NCBI RefSeq assembly: GCF_030209835.1 | Contig: NZ_JARVRF010000022.1 | Location: 1-64,000 of the forward strand | From: Arthrobacter sp. efr-133-R2A-120 | GTDB lineage: Bacteria > Actinomycetota > Actinomycetes > Actinomycetales > Micrococcaceae | DNA length: 64,000 nt | Direction: 5' to 3' | Notes under the pieces: model-generated | Told to the model about the DNA's origin: nothing | The model's input: the letters and a program-made list of their open reading frames with translations, nothing else | Databases searched by the model: none | Made by a program: the position numbers and the translations under genes | Shown here: positions 9,485 through 15,835 of the stretch, one piece after another | Layout of the letters: each line of letters begins with the position of its first letter | Position numbering within the stretch: position 1 is the stretch's first letter

Positions 9485-9973
9485 TTACGCCCGGCGATAA
9501 CCGGCGAGGGTATCATCTGCAACATCTTCGAGGTTGACCACGATGTTCTCCGGCGTGCGGGTCGTGAGCCAGACCAGTTCCTCTGTCACGGACATGTTCG
9601 CCTCGACATGGGGCATGAACGGAGGAACGAAGACCCAGTCCCCTGCCTTCATGTCCTGGTAATCGGAAAAGTTGTCGCCGTAGTAGATCCGGCCGTGGCC
9701 CCGCAATACGTATCCGCCGGTTTCGGCTTCGCCGTGGTGGTGGGGCAAGGAGCGGTATCCGGGGACGTTGGAAACTTGTCCGAACCAGATCTTCGTTGCC
9801 GGGGTGTGTTGTATCGAGACGCCGGATACCCGGACACAGTCTCCGGACTGGGCAGTGTTGGTGTCTTCCTGCCCGGCCCGGGTGACGACAGGAACAACTT
9901 TGCCGTCGGCTCCCGCGTAGATGGAGTTGTCTCCCTCGGTCCGGTACTGGGTCTCTGTAGTGAGGTCGGTCAT
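9485..9973 (-). CDS. Small single-domain cupin protein
   Basis: A 162-residue RmlC-like cupin with both metal-binding motifs complete. Motif 1 reads PGYRSLPHHHGEAETGG followed by YVLRGHG, and motif 2 reads GDWVFVPPFMPHVEAN, supplying the His and Glu ligands. It therefore looks able to bind metal, as a dioxygenase or isomerase would. It is far shorter than two-domain gentisate dioxygenases (about 350 residues) and is not clearly a 3-hydroxyanthranilate dioxygenase. Its place between an FAH hydrolase and a thioesterase suggests it acts on a ring-cleavage or tautomerisation step, but the reaction is not known. ATG 9973 has AAGGAG 8 bases upstream; the longer frame to 10015 lacks one. Confidence 0.7.
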   Translation of the reverse strand: MTDLTTETQYRTEGDNSIYAGADGKVVPVVTRAGQEDTNTAQSGDCVRVSGVSIQHTPATKIWFGQVSNVPGYRSLPHHHGEAETGGYVLRGHGRIYYGDNFSDYQDMKAGDWVFVPPFMPHVEANMSVTEELVWLTTRTPENIVVNLEDVADDTLAGYRRA

Positions 9974-9978
9974 GGTCT

Positions 9979-10875
9979 TCACTCCTTGGTGTTTGTGGTG
10001 AGCGCGGGGATGCATGGGGTGGCCGCGCCATCGTTCGAATGGATACGGATCGGGTTTTCCAGGCGTCCGATGCCTGATATTTCGGTCGTCAGAACGTCTC
10101 CGTCCTGCAGGAAGCGGGGAGGGGTCATTCCCATTCCCACTCCCCCGGGGGTACCCGTGAGGACGAGGTCTCCCGGGCGAAGGATGGTGAATTGTGAGAT
10201 ATAGGACAAGAGGCGCGCAGGTCCGAAGACCAGTGTGCGGGTGTTCCCTTCCTGGACGAGTTCGCCGTTCACGTAACCGCGGACCTCAAAGTCTCCAGCG
10301 ACGTCCTCGGGCGTGACCAGCACCGGGCCGACCGGGGTTGTCGCGTCGAAGGCCTTCCCTTGGAACCATTGCAGGGTGCGGTTCTGCCAGTCGCGCATCG
10401 AAACATCGTTGGCCACGGTGTAGCCAGCGATCGCCTCCTTGGCCTGCTCTTCGCCGGCCTTAAAGAGCGGGCTTCCGACGACGACAGCCAGTTCTGCTTC
10501 CCAGTCGACCTTTTCGCTTCCCCGGATGTCGATCACGTCGGTTGCGCCCGTCAGTGTGTCCGCGTGCTTGGCGAAGAGCGTCGGGTATTCGGGGAGATCC
10601 CGGCCCATCTCCTGGATGTGGTCACCATAGTTCAAGCCGCAGCAGATGACCTTCCCCGCCTCGGGCACCAGTGGCGCAAATATTGCACTACCGGCATCAA
10701 TCGTCGTCCTGCCGGCTTTCGATCCCTCAACCGCGGCCTCGACGGTAGCGCGCCAGTTCGGATCGGCCAGAAGGGCTCCAACGTTCGGGTAGGACAACGG
10801 CAGAAACGCATCGGCACCAAGCCCAATGACCGCCGTCGTGCCGCCCCAACTTGTGCGGAGTGTGGCAAGTTTCAT
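9979..10875 (-). CDS. Fumarylacetoacetate hydrolase-family protein
   Basis: A 298-residue FAH-fold enzyme. It shows CCGLNYGDHIQEMG, the metal-binding DWEAELAVVVG (Glu ligands), then PVGPVLVTPEDV and a C-terminal TGTPGGVGMGMTPPRFLQDGD. The family hydrolyses or decarboxylates oxo-acids such as fumarylpyruvate, acylpyruvates or 2-oxohept-4-ene-dioates. As first gene of the leftward operon with aryl-CoA ligase and hydroxylase genes, it is the best candidate for cleaving a ring-opened product. ATG 10875 has GAAGGGAA about 9 bases upstream. The longer frame to 10947 runs through the promoter region and is rejected. Only 5 bases separate it from the cupin gene. Confidence 0.85.
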   Translation of the reverse strand: MKLATLRTSWGGTTAVIGLGADAFLPLSYPNVGALLADPNWRATVEAAVEGSKAGRTTIDAGSAIFAPLVPEAGKVICCGLNYGDHIQEMGRDLPEYPTLFAKHADTLTGATDVIDIRGSEKVDWEAELAVVVGSPLFKAGEEQAKEAIAGYTVANDVSMRDWQNRTLQWFQGKAFDATTPVGPVLVTPEDVAGDFEVRGYVNGELVQEGNTRTLVFGPARLLSYISQFTILRPGDLVLTGTPGGVGMGMTPPRFLQDGDVLTTEISGIGRLENPIRIHSNDGAATPCIPALTTNTKE

Positions 10876-10920
10876 CCGTCCGATTCCCTTCGGTCCGTGC
10901 CAGGTTGCGTGAGATTTTTG

Positions 10921-10951
10921 ATATGTCGACTTTTTTACGGTCGTCACATAT
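10921..10951. promoter_or_regulatory. Inverted repeat in the divergent FAH operon / RidA promoter
   Basis: The 159-bp gap between two divergent genes holds the imperfect inverted repeat ATATGTCGAC (10921-10930) and GTCGTCACATAT (10940-10951), overlapping a T-rich stretch. Inside it TTTACGGTCGTCACATA (10934-10950) closely matches a sequence in the 12.1-kb divergent promoter. It is likely the binding site of a shared regulator, plausibly the PaaX-like protein encoded nearby. Confidence 0.5.
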
Positions 10952-11034
10952 GCTCAAGGTAGCACGACGGAATCGATCCGAACAAGGGTCTTTTTCATCC
11001 ATAGGAACCACCACTCATTTTCAGGAGGAGCACC

Positions 11035-11433
11035 ATGAGCAAGAGGACCGTCAACCCCGAAACACTGCCCGCGCCGTCCGGTTACGCCCACGGCATCCTC
11101 GCCGGAAACGCGGTTTACCTCGGAGGCCAGACCGCGCTCGATCGCGACATGCAGATCGTCCCCGGCGGCATCGTGGAACAGTTCAGGCAGGCGTTCTCGA
11201 ACGTCCTGACCACCCTGGCGGAAGCCGGCGGCCAACCCGAAGATCTGGTGAGCGTCACCATCTACCTGACCGATGTGGACGACTACATTGCCAACGGGAG
11301 GGAAATCGGGCGGATCTGGCGCGAAATGGCAGGCTCGGAGTATCCCGCAATGGCAGGAATCGGCGTTACCCGCCTGTGGCAGAAGGAAGCCATGATCGAG
11401 ATCCAGGGAGTCGCCGTCATCCAGGATCGCTGA
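11035..11433 (+). CDS. RidA-family (YjgF/UK114) protein lacking the usual Arg
   Basis: A 132-residue protein with the trimeric RidA fold pattern: SGYAHGILAGNAVYLGGQTALD, then DLVSVTIYLTDVDDY and a C-terminal MIEIQGVAVI strand. Canonical RidA enamine deaminases carry Arg in a PAR motif (Arg105 of E. coli); here the equivalent reads EYPAMAGIGV with Met. Some Rid subfamilies lack this Arg and have other or unknown activities. AGGAGGAG lies just before ATG 11035. It is divergent from the aminobenzoyl-CoA operon and shares its promoter region, so it may handle an amino-substituted ring-opening intermediate. That role is inferred. Confidence 0.85.
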   Translation: MSKRTVNPETLPAPSGYAHGILAGNAVYLGGQTALDRDMQIVPGGIVEQFRQAFSNVLTTLAEAGGQPEDLVSVTIYLTDVDDYIANGREIGRIWREMAGSEYPAMAGIGVTRLWQKEAMIEIQGVAVIQDR

Positions 11434-11482
11434 AGGCCGACTTAAGAATTCCGACGGCGGGGACTCCCCACCCTCGGGACCG

Positions 11483-11542
11483 GAACCTCCGGTGACGCAG
11501 GCACGCTCGGATTGAGCCGCTGGGATCGCCGGAGGTTCTTTT
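11483..11542. terminator. Long hairpin between RidA and the convergent thioesterase
   Basis: Arms GAACCTCCGGTGA (11483-11495) and TCGCCGGAGGTTC (11526-11538) match at 12 of 13 positions around a 30-base loop, followed by TTTT at 11539-11542. It sits between convergent genes and probably terminates the RidA transcript. Confidence 0.6.
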
Positions 11543-11574
11543 GCGCCGCAATCCGCCCTGCTTGCGCGGGCCTG

Positions 11575-12009
11575 CTACTCCGCGTGCTGAGAGGCAACCG
11601 CATCCACGACGGCGGCAGGCCAGGGTTGCGCTTTGTCGGACCCCGGCGGGACGTGGGCGACCGTCACTGTGCCGAAGGCGGCAAGGCCACCAGGCAGTTC
11701 GCCGTGCGGATGACTTCGAACCTCAAAGGCATATGTCATGGAAGCCCTACCCAGCTTGGAAATACCCACTGTTGCAGTGATGCGCTGCCCGAACCACAAC
11801 TTGGCTTTGAAGTGGATCTCCTGGTGGACGCGAGGCACGCTGGGAAAATAGTCGGGCAGCTGGAGCCTGCGCAGGAAGAGCTCCGCCTCGGCAGACTCCA
11901 CCCAGCGCATGATCGCCGAATTGTGTTGATGCCCGGACGCATCGGTATCCACCCACTCCACTGTGCGCTCGACACTGGCGCGGGGACTTATGCGGGACAT
12001 GCGCTCCAT
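11575..12009 (-). CDS. 4-Hydroxybenzoyl-CoA-type thioesterase (hot-dog fold)
   Basis: A 144-residue single hot-dog protein. The active-site stretch VEWVDTDASGHQHNSAIMRWVESAE matches the family pattern with a catalytic Asp followed by GH.H, and later HFKAKLWFGQ and FEVRSH strands follow. It probably hydrolyses an aromatic or alicyclic acyl-CoA. ATG 12009 is chosen because AGAGGAG lies 6 bases before it; the longer frame extends into the promoter. It is the second thioesterase in this catabolic island, which suggests that more than one CoA intermediate has to be released or proofread. Transcribed away from the PaaX regulator. Confidence 0.8.
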   Translation of the reverse strand: MERMSRISPRASVERTVEWVDTDASGHQHNSAIMRWVESAEAELFLRRLQLPDYFPSVPRVHQEIHFKAKLWFGQRITATVGISKLGRASMTYAFEVRSHPHGELPGGLAAFGTVTVAHVPPGSDKAQPWPAAVVDAVASQHAE

Positions 12010-12094
12010 AGCGGCTCCTCTCGACATTCCGAACCCCAGGATCGAAACTCCTGACGGTCCTAATTTCTCAACCATAACAATATATAGAGAAGTA

Positions 12095-12121
12095 TTTACG
12101 AGCGTCACCATAGCGTCATAC
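12095..12121. promoter_or_regulatory. Candidate operator between thioesterase and PaaX genes
   Basis: TTTACGAGCGTCACCATA (12095-12112) matches the block at 10934-10950 in the other divergent promoter. It includes direct repeats of GCGTCA at 12102 and 12113. The end, GCGTCATAC (12113-12121), recurs in the palindrome at 21702-21710 before the monooxygenase operon. The recurrence in three catabolic promoters is what supports a regulatory role. Confidence 0.45.
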
Positions 12122-12192
12122 ACTTGATTCATGCCGCATGTATCGCGGACACAAGAGTGTTCCGTTCTACTTGCATTTCCAAGGAGACGACG

Positions 12193-12321
12193 ATGTCTGG
12201 TTCACGCTTTGAAGAAGACAAGGGAAATGCCCACGAACTGTCCGTGAGGGCCTTGCTTGAGGAGAGTTCAGGGCCGTGTTTGGTGGCATCACACCTGTTG
12301 CAACTGCCTGGGCCGGCCTGA
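12193..12321 (+). CDS. Possible 42-residue small protein upstream of the PaaX gene
   Basis: An ATG at 12193 preceded by AAGGAGACGACG (a strong ribosome site at 12181-12186) opens a 42-codon frame ending 76 bases before the regulator gene. The product starts MSGSRFEEDKGNAHELSVR and ends LQLPGPA. I recognise no family. It could be a small protein, a leader peptide or the truncated start of a lost gene. The ribosome site is its main support. The rest of the 388-base gap 12010-12397 holds only the candidate operator above. Confidence 0.35.
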   Translation: MSGSRFEEDKGNAHELSVRALLEESSGPCLVASHLLQLPGPA

Positions 12322-12397
12322 CGTTCATCTGACACCGGGGCCTGCCGATGTAGCCTATGACTGTCACTGAAACCCGAACCAATAGAGGTAGTACTGA

Positions 12398-13261
12398 ATG
12401 GCCAACGCCGATGCTGTCCCCGACGTTGCCCCGATGCCACGCCATCAACACCTGATCGTTACCGTGTATGGCCTCTACGCCCGCAACCAGGACGGGACAT
12501 TCGCTGTTGCCGACCTCATCCAGCTTCTAGGCGACCTGGGAGTGGAGTCGGCAGGTGTACGGTCTTCCGTGTCGCGGCTGAAGAAGCGCGGCGTGCTCGT
12601 CAGCTTGAAGCGTGGAGGCTCCGCTGCCTACAAGCTTTCACCCGAACTTGAGGACGTCTTCACGGCAGGCGACGAACGTATTTTCGCTCCACGCCGCGCC
12701 AAGAAGGACGACGCCTGGCTCCTGGCGTCGTTCTCTGTCCCTGAGGCCCAGAGGCACCTACGGCACAAGCTGAGGACCATTCTGACCCGTATAGGGTGCG
12801 GCCAGGTGTCCCCGGGGTTGTGGATCGCACCCGGCAATTTGGCACACGAGGTGGAACAACTACTTCGACGCGCCGGCCTCATGGACTATGTCGATCTGTT
12901 CAAGGCGACTCACCTGACCGAGGGACACATCCACGAGAAAGTGGGGCAATGGTGGGACCTGCCCTCGCTTGAAGCGCTCTACACCGACTTCATGGAGCAG
13001 CACGAGCCTGTCCTCCAGCGGTGGTTGCAGCACGAACAAGGGGATTCCGAGTCCCCCGAGCTGCTGAAGCAGGCCTTCGCCGACTATGTCCCCATGGTCA
13101 CCCAATGGCGTCGGCTGCCCTACATGGACCCTGGACTTCCCCAGGAGTACCTGCCCGATAACTGGCACGGCCTCGCCGCCCAGGAACTCTTTACAAGATT
13201 GCACGAACTCCTTGGCCCCAAGGCCCAGCGCTACGCCTTGTCCGTCGTCGGCGCAAATTAG
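12398..13261 (+). CDS. PaaX-family transcriptional regulator
   Basis: A 287-residue regulator. The N-terminal winged helix-turn-helix starts at RHQHLIVTVYGLYARNQDGTFAVADLIQLL and includes VRSSVSRLKKRGVL as recognition region. The PaaX C-terminal domains follow (WLLASFSVPEAQRHLRHKLR, GQVSPGLWIAP, WDLPSLEALYTDF). PaaX repressors sense aryl-CoA thioesters such as phenylacetyl-CoA. Placed between the anthraniloyl-CoA genes and the monooxygenase operon, it may respond to anthraniloyl-CoA or a product of it; that effector is inferred. A GAGGT ribosome site precedes ATG 12398. Confidence 0.87.
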   Translation: MANADAVPDVAPMPRHQHLIVTVYGLYARNQDGTFAVADLIQLLGDLGVESAGVRSSVSRLKKRGVLVSLKRGGSAAYKLSPELEDVFTAGDERIFAPRRAKKDDAWLLASFSVPEAQRHLRHKLRTILTRIGCGQVSPGLWIAPGNLAHEVEQLLRRAGLMDYVDLFKATHLTEGHIHEKVGQWWDLPSLEALYTDFMEQHEPVLQRWLQHEQGDSESPELLKQAFADYVPMVTQWRRLPYMDPGLPQEYLPDNWHGLAAQELFTRLHELLGPKAQRYALSVVGAN

Positions 13262-13287
13262 TCCGGACAGCACGGCCGTCAGAAGGA

Positions 13288-13313
13288 GCCGGGCCCGTTG
13301 TGCCGGTCCCGGC
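13288..13313. terminator. Hairpin between PaaX gene and convergent TPP-enzyme gene
   Basis: GCCGGGCCCG (13288-13297) pairs with CGGTCCCGGC (13304-13313) with one mismatch and a 6-base loop. No T-run follows. Its position between convergent genes supports termination. Confidence 0.45.
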
Positions 13314-13377
13314 CCCTTCGCTGAATCAACGCCCCTTCGTTGACGGCCCGGCCTGCGGGTTCCAGGCCGATGATGGG

Positions 13378-15054
13378 TCAGTGGCCTTGGAACGCCTCCG
13401 CCAGCCACCAGGATCCGCCATCCGAGGCGATCTTTGCATCGATCACGAGAGGGCGTTCCTGCTTCCCGTTGCGGTACAAAGCAACCCAGTCACGCACCGG
13501 CTGGAGGTCATCCACCGTGCGGACCGTGACACCGTCGGCGCCGTATCCCCTGGCGATGGCTGCGACGTCGGTATCCGGGAAGCACACGGTGCCCAGCTCT
13601 GCGTCCTCGTGGTGTTCGGCGAAGTGGTGGACCTCGGCGCCGTAGGCGGCGTCGTTGTAGATGATGCAGACGAGGGGCAGCTTGAGGCGCACGGCCGTTT
13701 CCAGTTCCGTGATGCCCATCAGGAACCCGCCATCCCCTGCGCCGAGGACAGGCAGGCGATCCGGGCGGGCGACGGCTGCACCTATGGCCGTGTACAGGCC
13801 CAGGCCGATTGCCTGGAAGGCCTGGGTGAAGCAGAAGCCAAACTCGTCCGGCACCGCCAGATATTGACTCGGGTATCCCATGAAGTTGCCCGAGTCGACG
13901 GCGACAATCCTGTCAGCCGGGAGGATCGAATCGAGTTCCCGGCTGATCACCCGCGGATCGATGGACGTCGCCGTGGACAGGTCCGGTGTTTCAACGTCCC
14001 GCCACCGCGAGCCTTGCTTGATGGTCAACGCGTTCTGCTCGGTGCGGTACTTTTCCGCGGAGGCCGGCTGGATCCTGCGCAAGGCCGCCACGGCGTCCTC
14101 CGCCACGAGGGCAGAGTCGCCCAGCACGCCGAGGGTGATCGGCCGGTTGGCGGCCAGGGCTGCGTCTTCGACGTCGATCTGGATCACTTTGGTGCCGGCG
14201 GAGATCAGCCTTCCGTGCCGCATGGTCCACATGTTCAAGGTGCAGCCCCATCCGACAATGAGGTCCGCTCCGCTGATGAGCTCCGCAGTAACCGGGGACG
14301 AAAAGCCACCGGAAATGCCCAGGTTGTGTGAATCGCCGTTGAACAGGCCGCTTGCGACGGCGGAAGTTGCCACGAGCGCCCCCGCATGCCGGGCCAATGC
14401 CAGTATGGAGTCCCTGGCGCCCCTCCCGCCGCGTCCCGCGACGAAGACCGGACGGCGGGCCTCGGCAATCAGGCCCACAAGTTTTTCCACGGCAGCGGCA
14501 TCGGGCCTGATCCGGGATGGTTCCTGAATCCCAATATCGCCAAGCAGATCCGGCGCCGTTGCGTTTTGCACGTCGAGGGGCAGGTTGAGGACAACGGTGC
14601 GACGTTCATTGACGGCGGTCCGGAAGGCCCTCACCGTGTCTGCGATTGCGGTGTCGGCTGAATGGATCCGTTCGGCCACAGCCCCGACGCTTCGGGCAAG
14701 CGCGTCCTGGTCAATCTTGAAGTTCGACCGGATCGCGGCCGCCTGGGTGTCGGCAGTGAGCACGATGAGGGGCGTGCGGCTCTTCGCTGCTTCACCGATT
14801 CCCGTGATGGCGTTGCTCAGACCGCAACCCTGGTGGGTTGTCACCACGCCCACCTTCCCCGACATCCTGGTGTAGGCATCAGCCATGGTGGCCGCCCCGC
14901 CCTCGTGCCTGGCCGCAGTATAGGGAATCCCTTCCTTGATGAGGGCATTGGTGACCTCAAAGTTGCCGCTGCCAACAACGCCGAAGACGTGTCCGACTCC
15001 CAAGCGGGCGAGGGTCCTCCCTACCAGCACGGACACTTGAGCCTTCCCGTTCAT
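13378..15054 (-). CDS. Thiamine-diphosphate-dependent enzyme, candidate isatinate decarboxylase
   Basis: A 558-residue protein of the acetolactate synthase/benzoylformate decarboxylase fold. Near residue 45 it has YTAARHEGGAATMADAYTR with the cofactor-activating Glu. The C-terminal cofactor domain carries GAGDGGFLMGITELE and, after the usual interval, IIYNDAAYG, the GDG-N diphosphate/Mg motif. Its ATG overlaps the stop of the isatin-hydrolase-type gene as ATGA, implying coupled synthesis. Isatinate is 2-aminophenylglyoxylate, the amino analogue of benzoylformate, so a decarboxylase of this fold is chemically apt. Whether the product is anthranilate or 2-aminobenzaldehyde cannot be told. Last gene of the operon from 21653. 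Confidence 0.78.
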   Translation of the reverse strand: MNGKAQVSVLVGRTLARLGVGHVFGVVGSGNFEVTNALIKEGIPYTAARHEGGAATMADAYTRMSGKVGVVTTHQGCGLSNAITGIGEAAKSRTPLIVLTADTQAAAIRSNFKIDQDALARSVGAVAERIHSADTAIADTVRAFRTAVNERRTVVLNLPLDVQNATAPDLLGDIGIQEPSRIRPDAAAVEKLVGLIAEARRPVFVAGRGGRGARDSILALARHAGALVATSAVASGLFNGDSHNLGISGGFSSPVTAELISGADLIVGWGCTLNMWTMRHGRLISAGTKVIQIDVEDAALAANRPITLGVLGDSALVAEDAVAALRRIQPASAEKYRTEQNALTIKQGSRWRDVETPDLSTATSIDPRVISRELDSILPADRIVAVDSGNFMGYPSQYLAVPDEFGFCFTQAFQAIGLGLYTAIGAAVARPDRLPVLGAGDGGFLMGITELETAVRLKLPLVCIIYNDAAYGAEVHHFAEHHEDAELGTVCFPDTDVAAIARGYGADGVTVRTVDDLQPVRDWVALYRNGKQERPLVIDAKIASDGGSWWLAEAFQGH

Positions 15055-15827
15055 GAAGCCTCCACCAAGGCGTAGACACGGCTCGGGCTGCCGGTTCCAC
15101 CAACGATCGGCAACGGCGCGACCACCAGGGTGGCGCCTACGACCGGGAGGCGGTCTAGCCGCCGGAGCGATGTCACTCCGTATTTGTCCGCCCCGAGGAG
15201 GAAGGAATGGACCGGGAACATGGGGTCCATGTTTGCCGCCTGGCCGGCATCGATGCCAACGGTTTCCACGCCGAACCCGCTGATTCTGTCGTTGCCGGCA
15301 ATCCACTTGGCGCCTGCAACAGAAACTCCGGGAGTATGCGGACCGCTTTCGTCTGCATTGACGAAGTCCGCCGCATTTCGTCCGCGGGCGGACCAGCCGG
15401 TCCTGAAGATCACCCAGCAGTTCTCGGGCAGTTGACCGTGCTCTTGTTGCCACTGTTCAAGGTGCTCCGGTTCGAGCAGGAAATCAGGGTCCTGCGCTAC
15501 CTCGGCCCTCTTGTCGATGACGACGGCGGGGCCCAACAGTCGCCTCGGTTCGATCCGGTCCACCGACTTTCCCTCGCGGCCCGTAATCCAGTGGACAGGT
15601 GCATCCAAGTGGGTGCCGGCATGCTCACCGACGGTGACGTCGTTCCACGCCCAAGCGGGTCCGGCGTCGTCGAAATTGCTCAGCGGCGAGAGCGTGAGAC
15701 CTACAGTGTTGGCGAGCGGCTGCGGCAGGCTAAGTACGGGGGTATCACCGCTGAGGGGTGTCGTAAGGTCGATGACTTCGATCGAGCCATCGGACAGGGC
15801 CGCCATGAGCGCGCTGAGGACAGACAT
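15051..15827 (-). CDS. Cyclase-family metal hydrolase, isatin hydrolase-like
   Basis: A 258-residue cyclase-superfamily enzyme (PF04199), the family of isatin hydrolase and bacterial kynurenine formamidase. The metal-binding motif reads HAGTHLDAPVHW near residue 70, matching HxGTHxDxPxHW. Downstream are WVIFRTGWSARG and the C-terminal GFGVETVGIDAGQA, as in family members. Isatin hydrolase opens isatin to isatinate using Mn. Genes for an indole-type monooxygenase upstream and a TPP enzyme overlapping downstream make isatin the best guess. Kynurenine formamidase or another cyclic amide hydrolase remains possible. ATG 15827 has AGGAG 7-8 bases upstream. Confidence 0.8.
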   Translation of the reverse strand: MSVLSALMAALSDGSIEVIDLTTPLSGDTPVLSLPQPLANTVGLTLSPLSNFDDAGPAWAWNDVTVGEHAGTHLDAPVHWITGREGKSVDRIEPRRLLGPAVVIDKRAEVAQDPDFLLEPEHLEQWQQEHGQLPENCWVIFRTGWSARGRNAADFVNADESGPHTPGVSVAGAKWIAGNDRISGFGVETVGIDAGQAANMDPMFPVHSFLLGADKYGVTSLRRLDRLPVVGATLVVAPLPIVGGTGSPSRVYALVEAS

Positions 15828-15835
15828 TTGTTCTC

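Noticed and set aside
13378..15453. The first TPP-enzyme frame extended to 691 codons
   Set aside because: The first about 130 residues are Arg/Pro-rich and lie over the isatin-hydrolase-type gene in another frame. The ATGA overlap at 15054 and family length define the true start.
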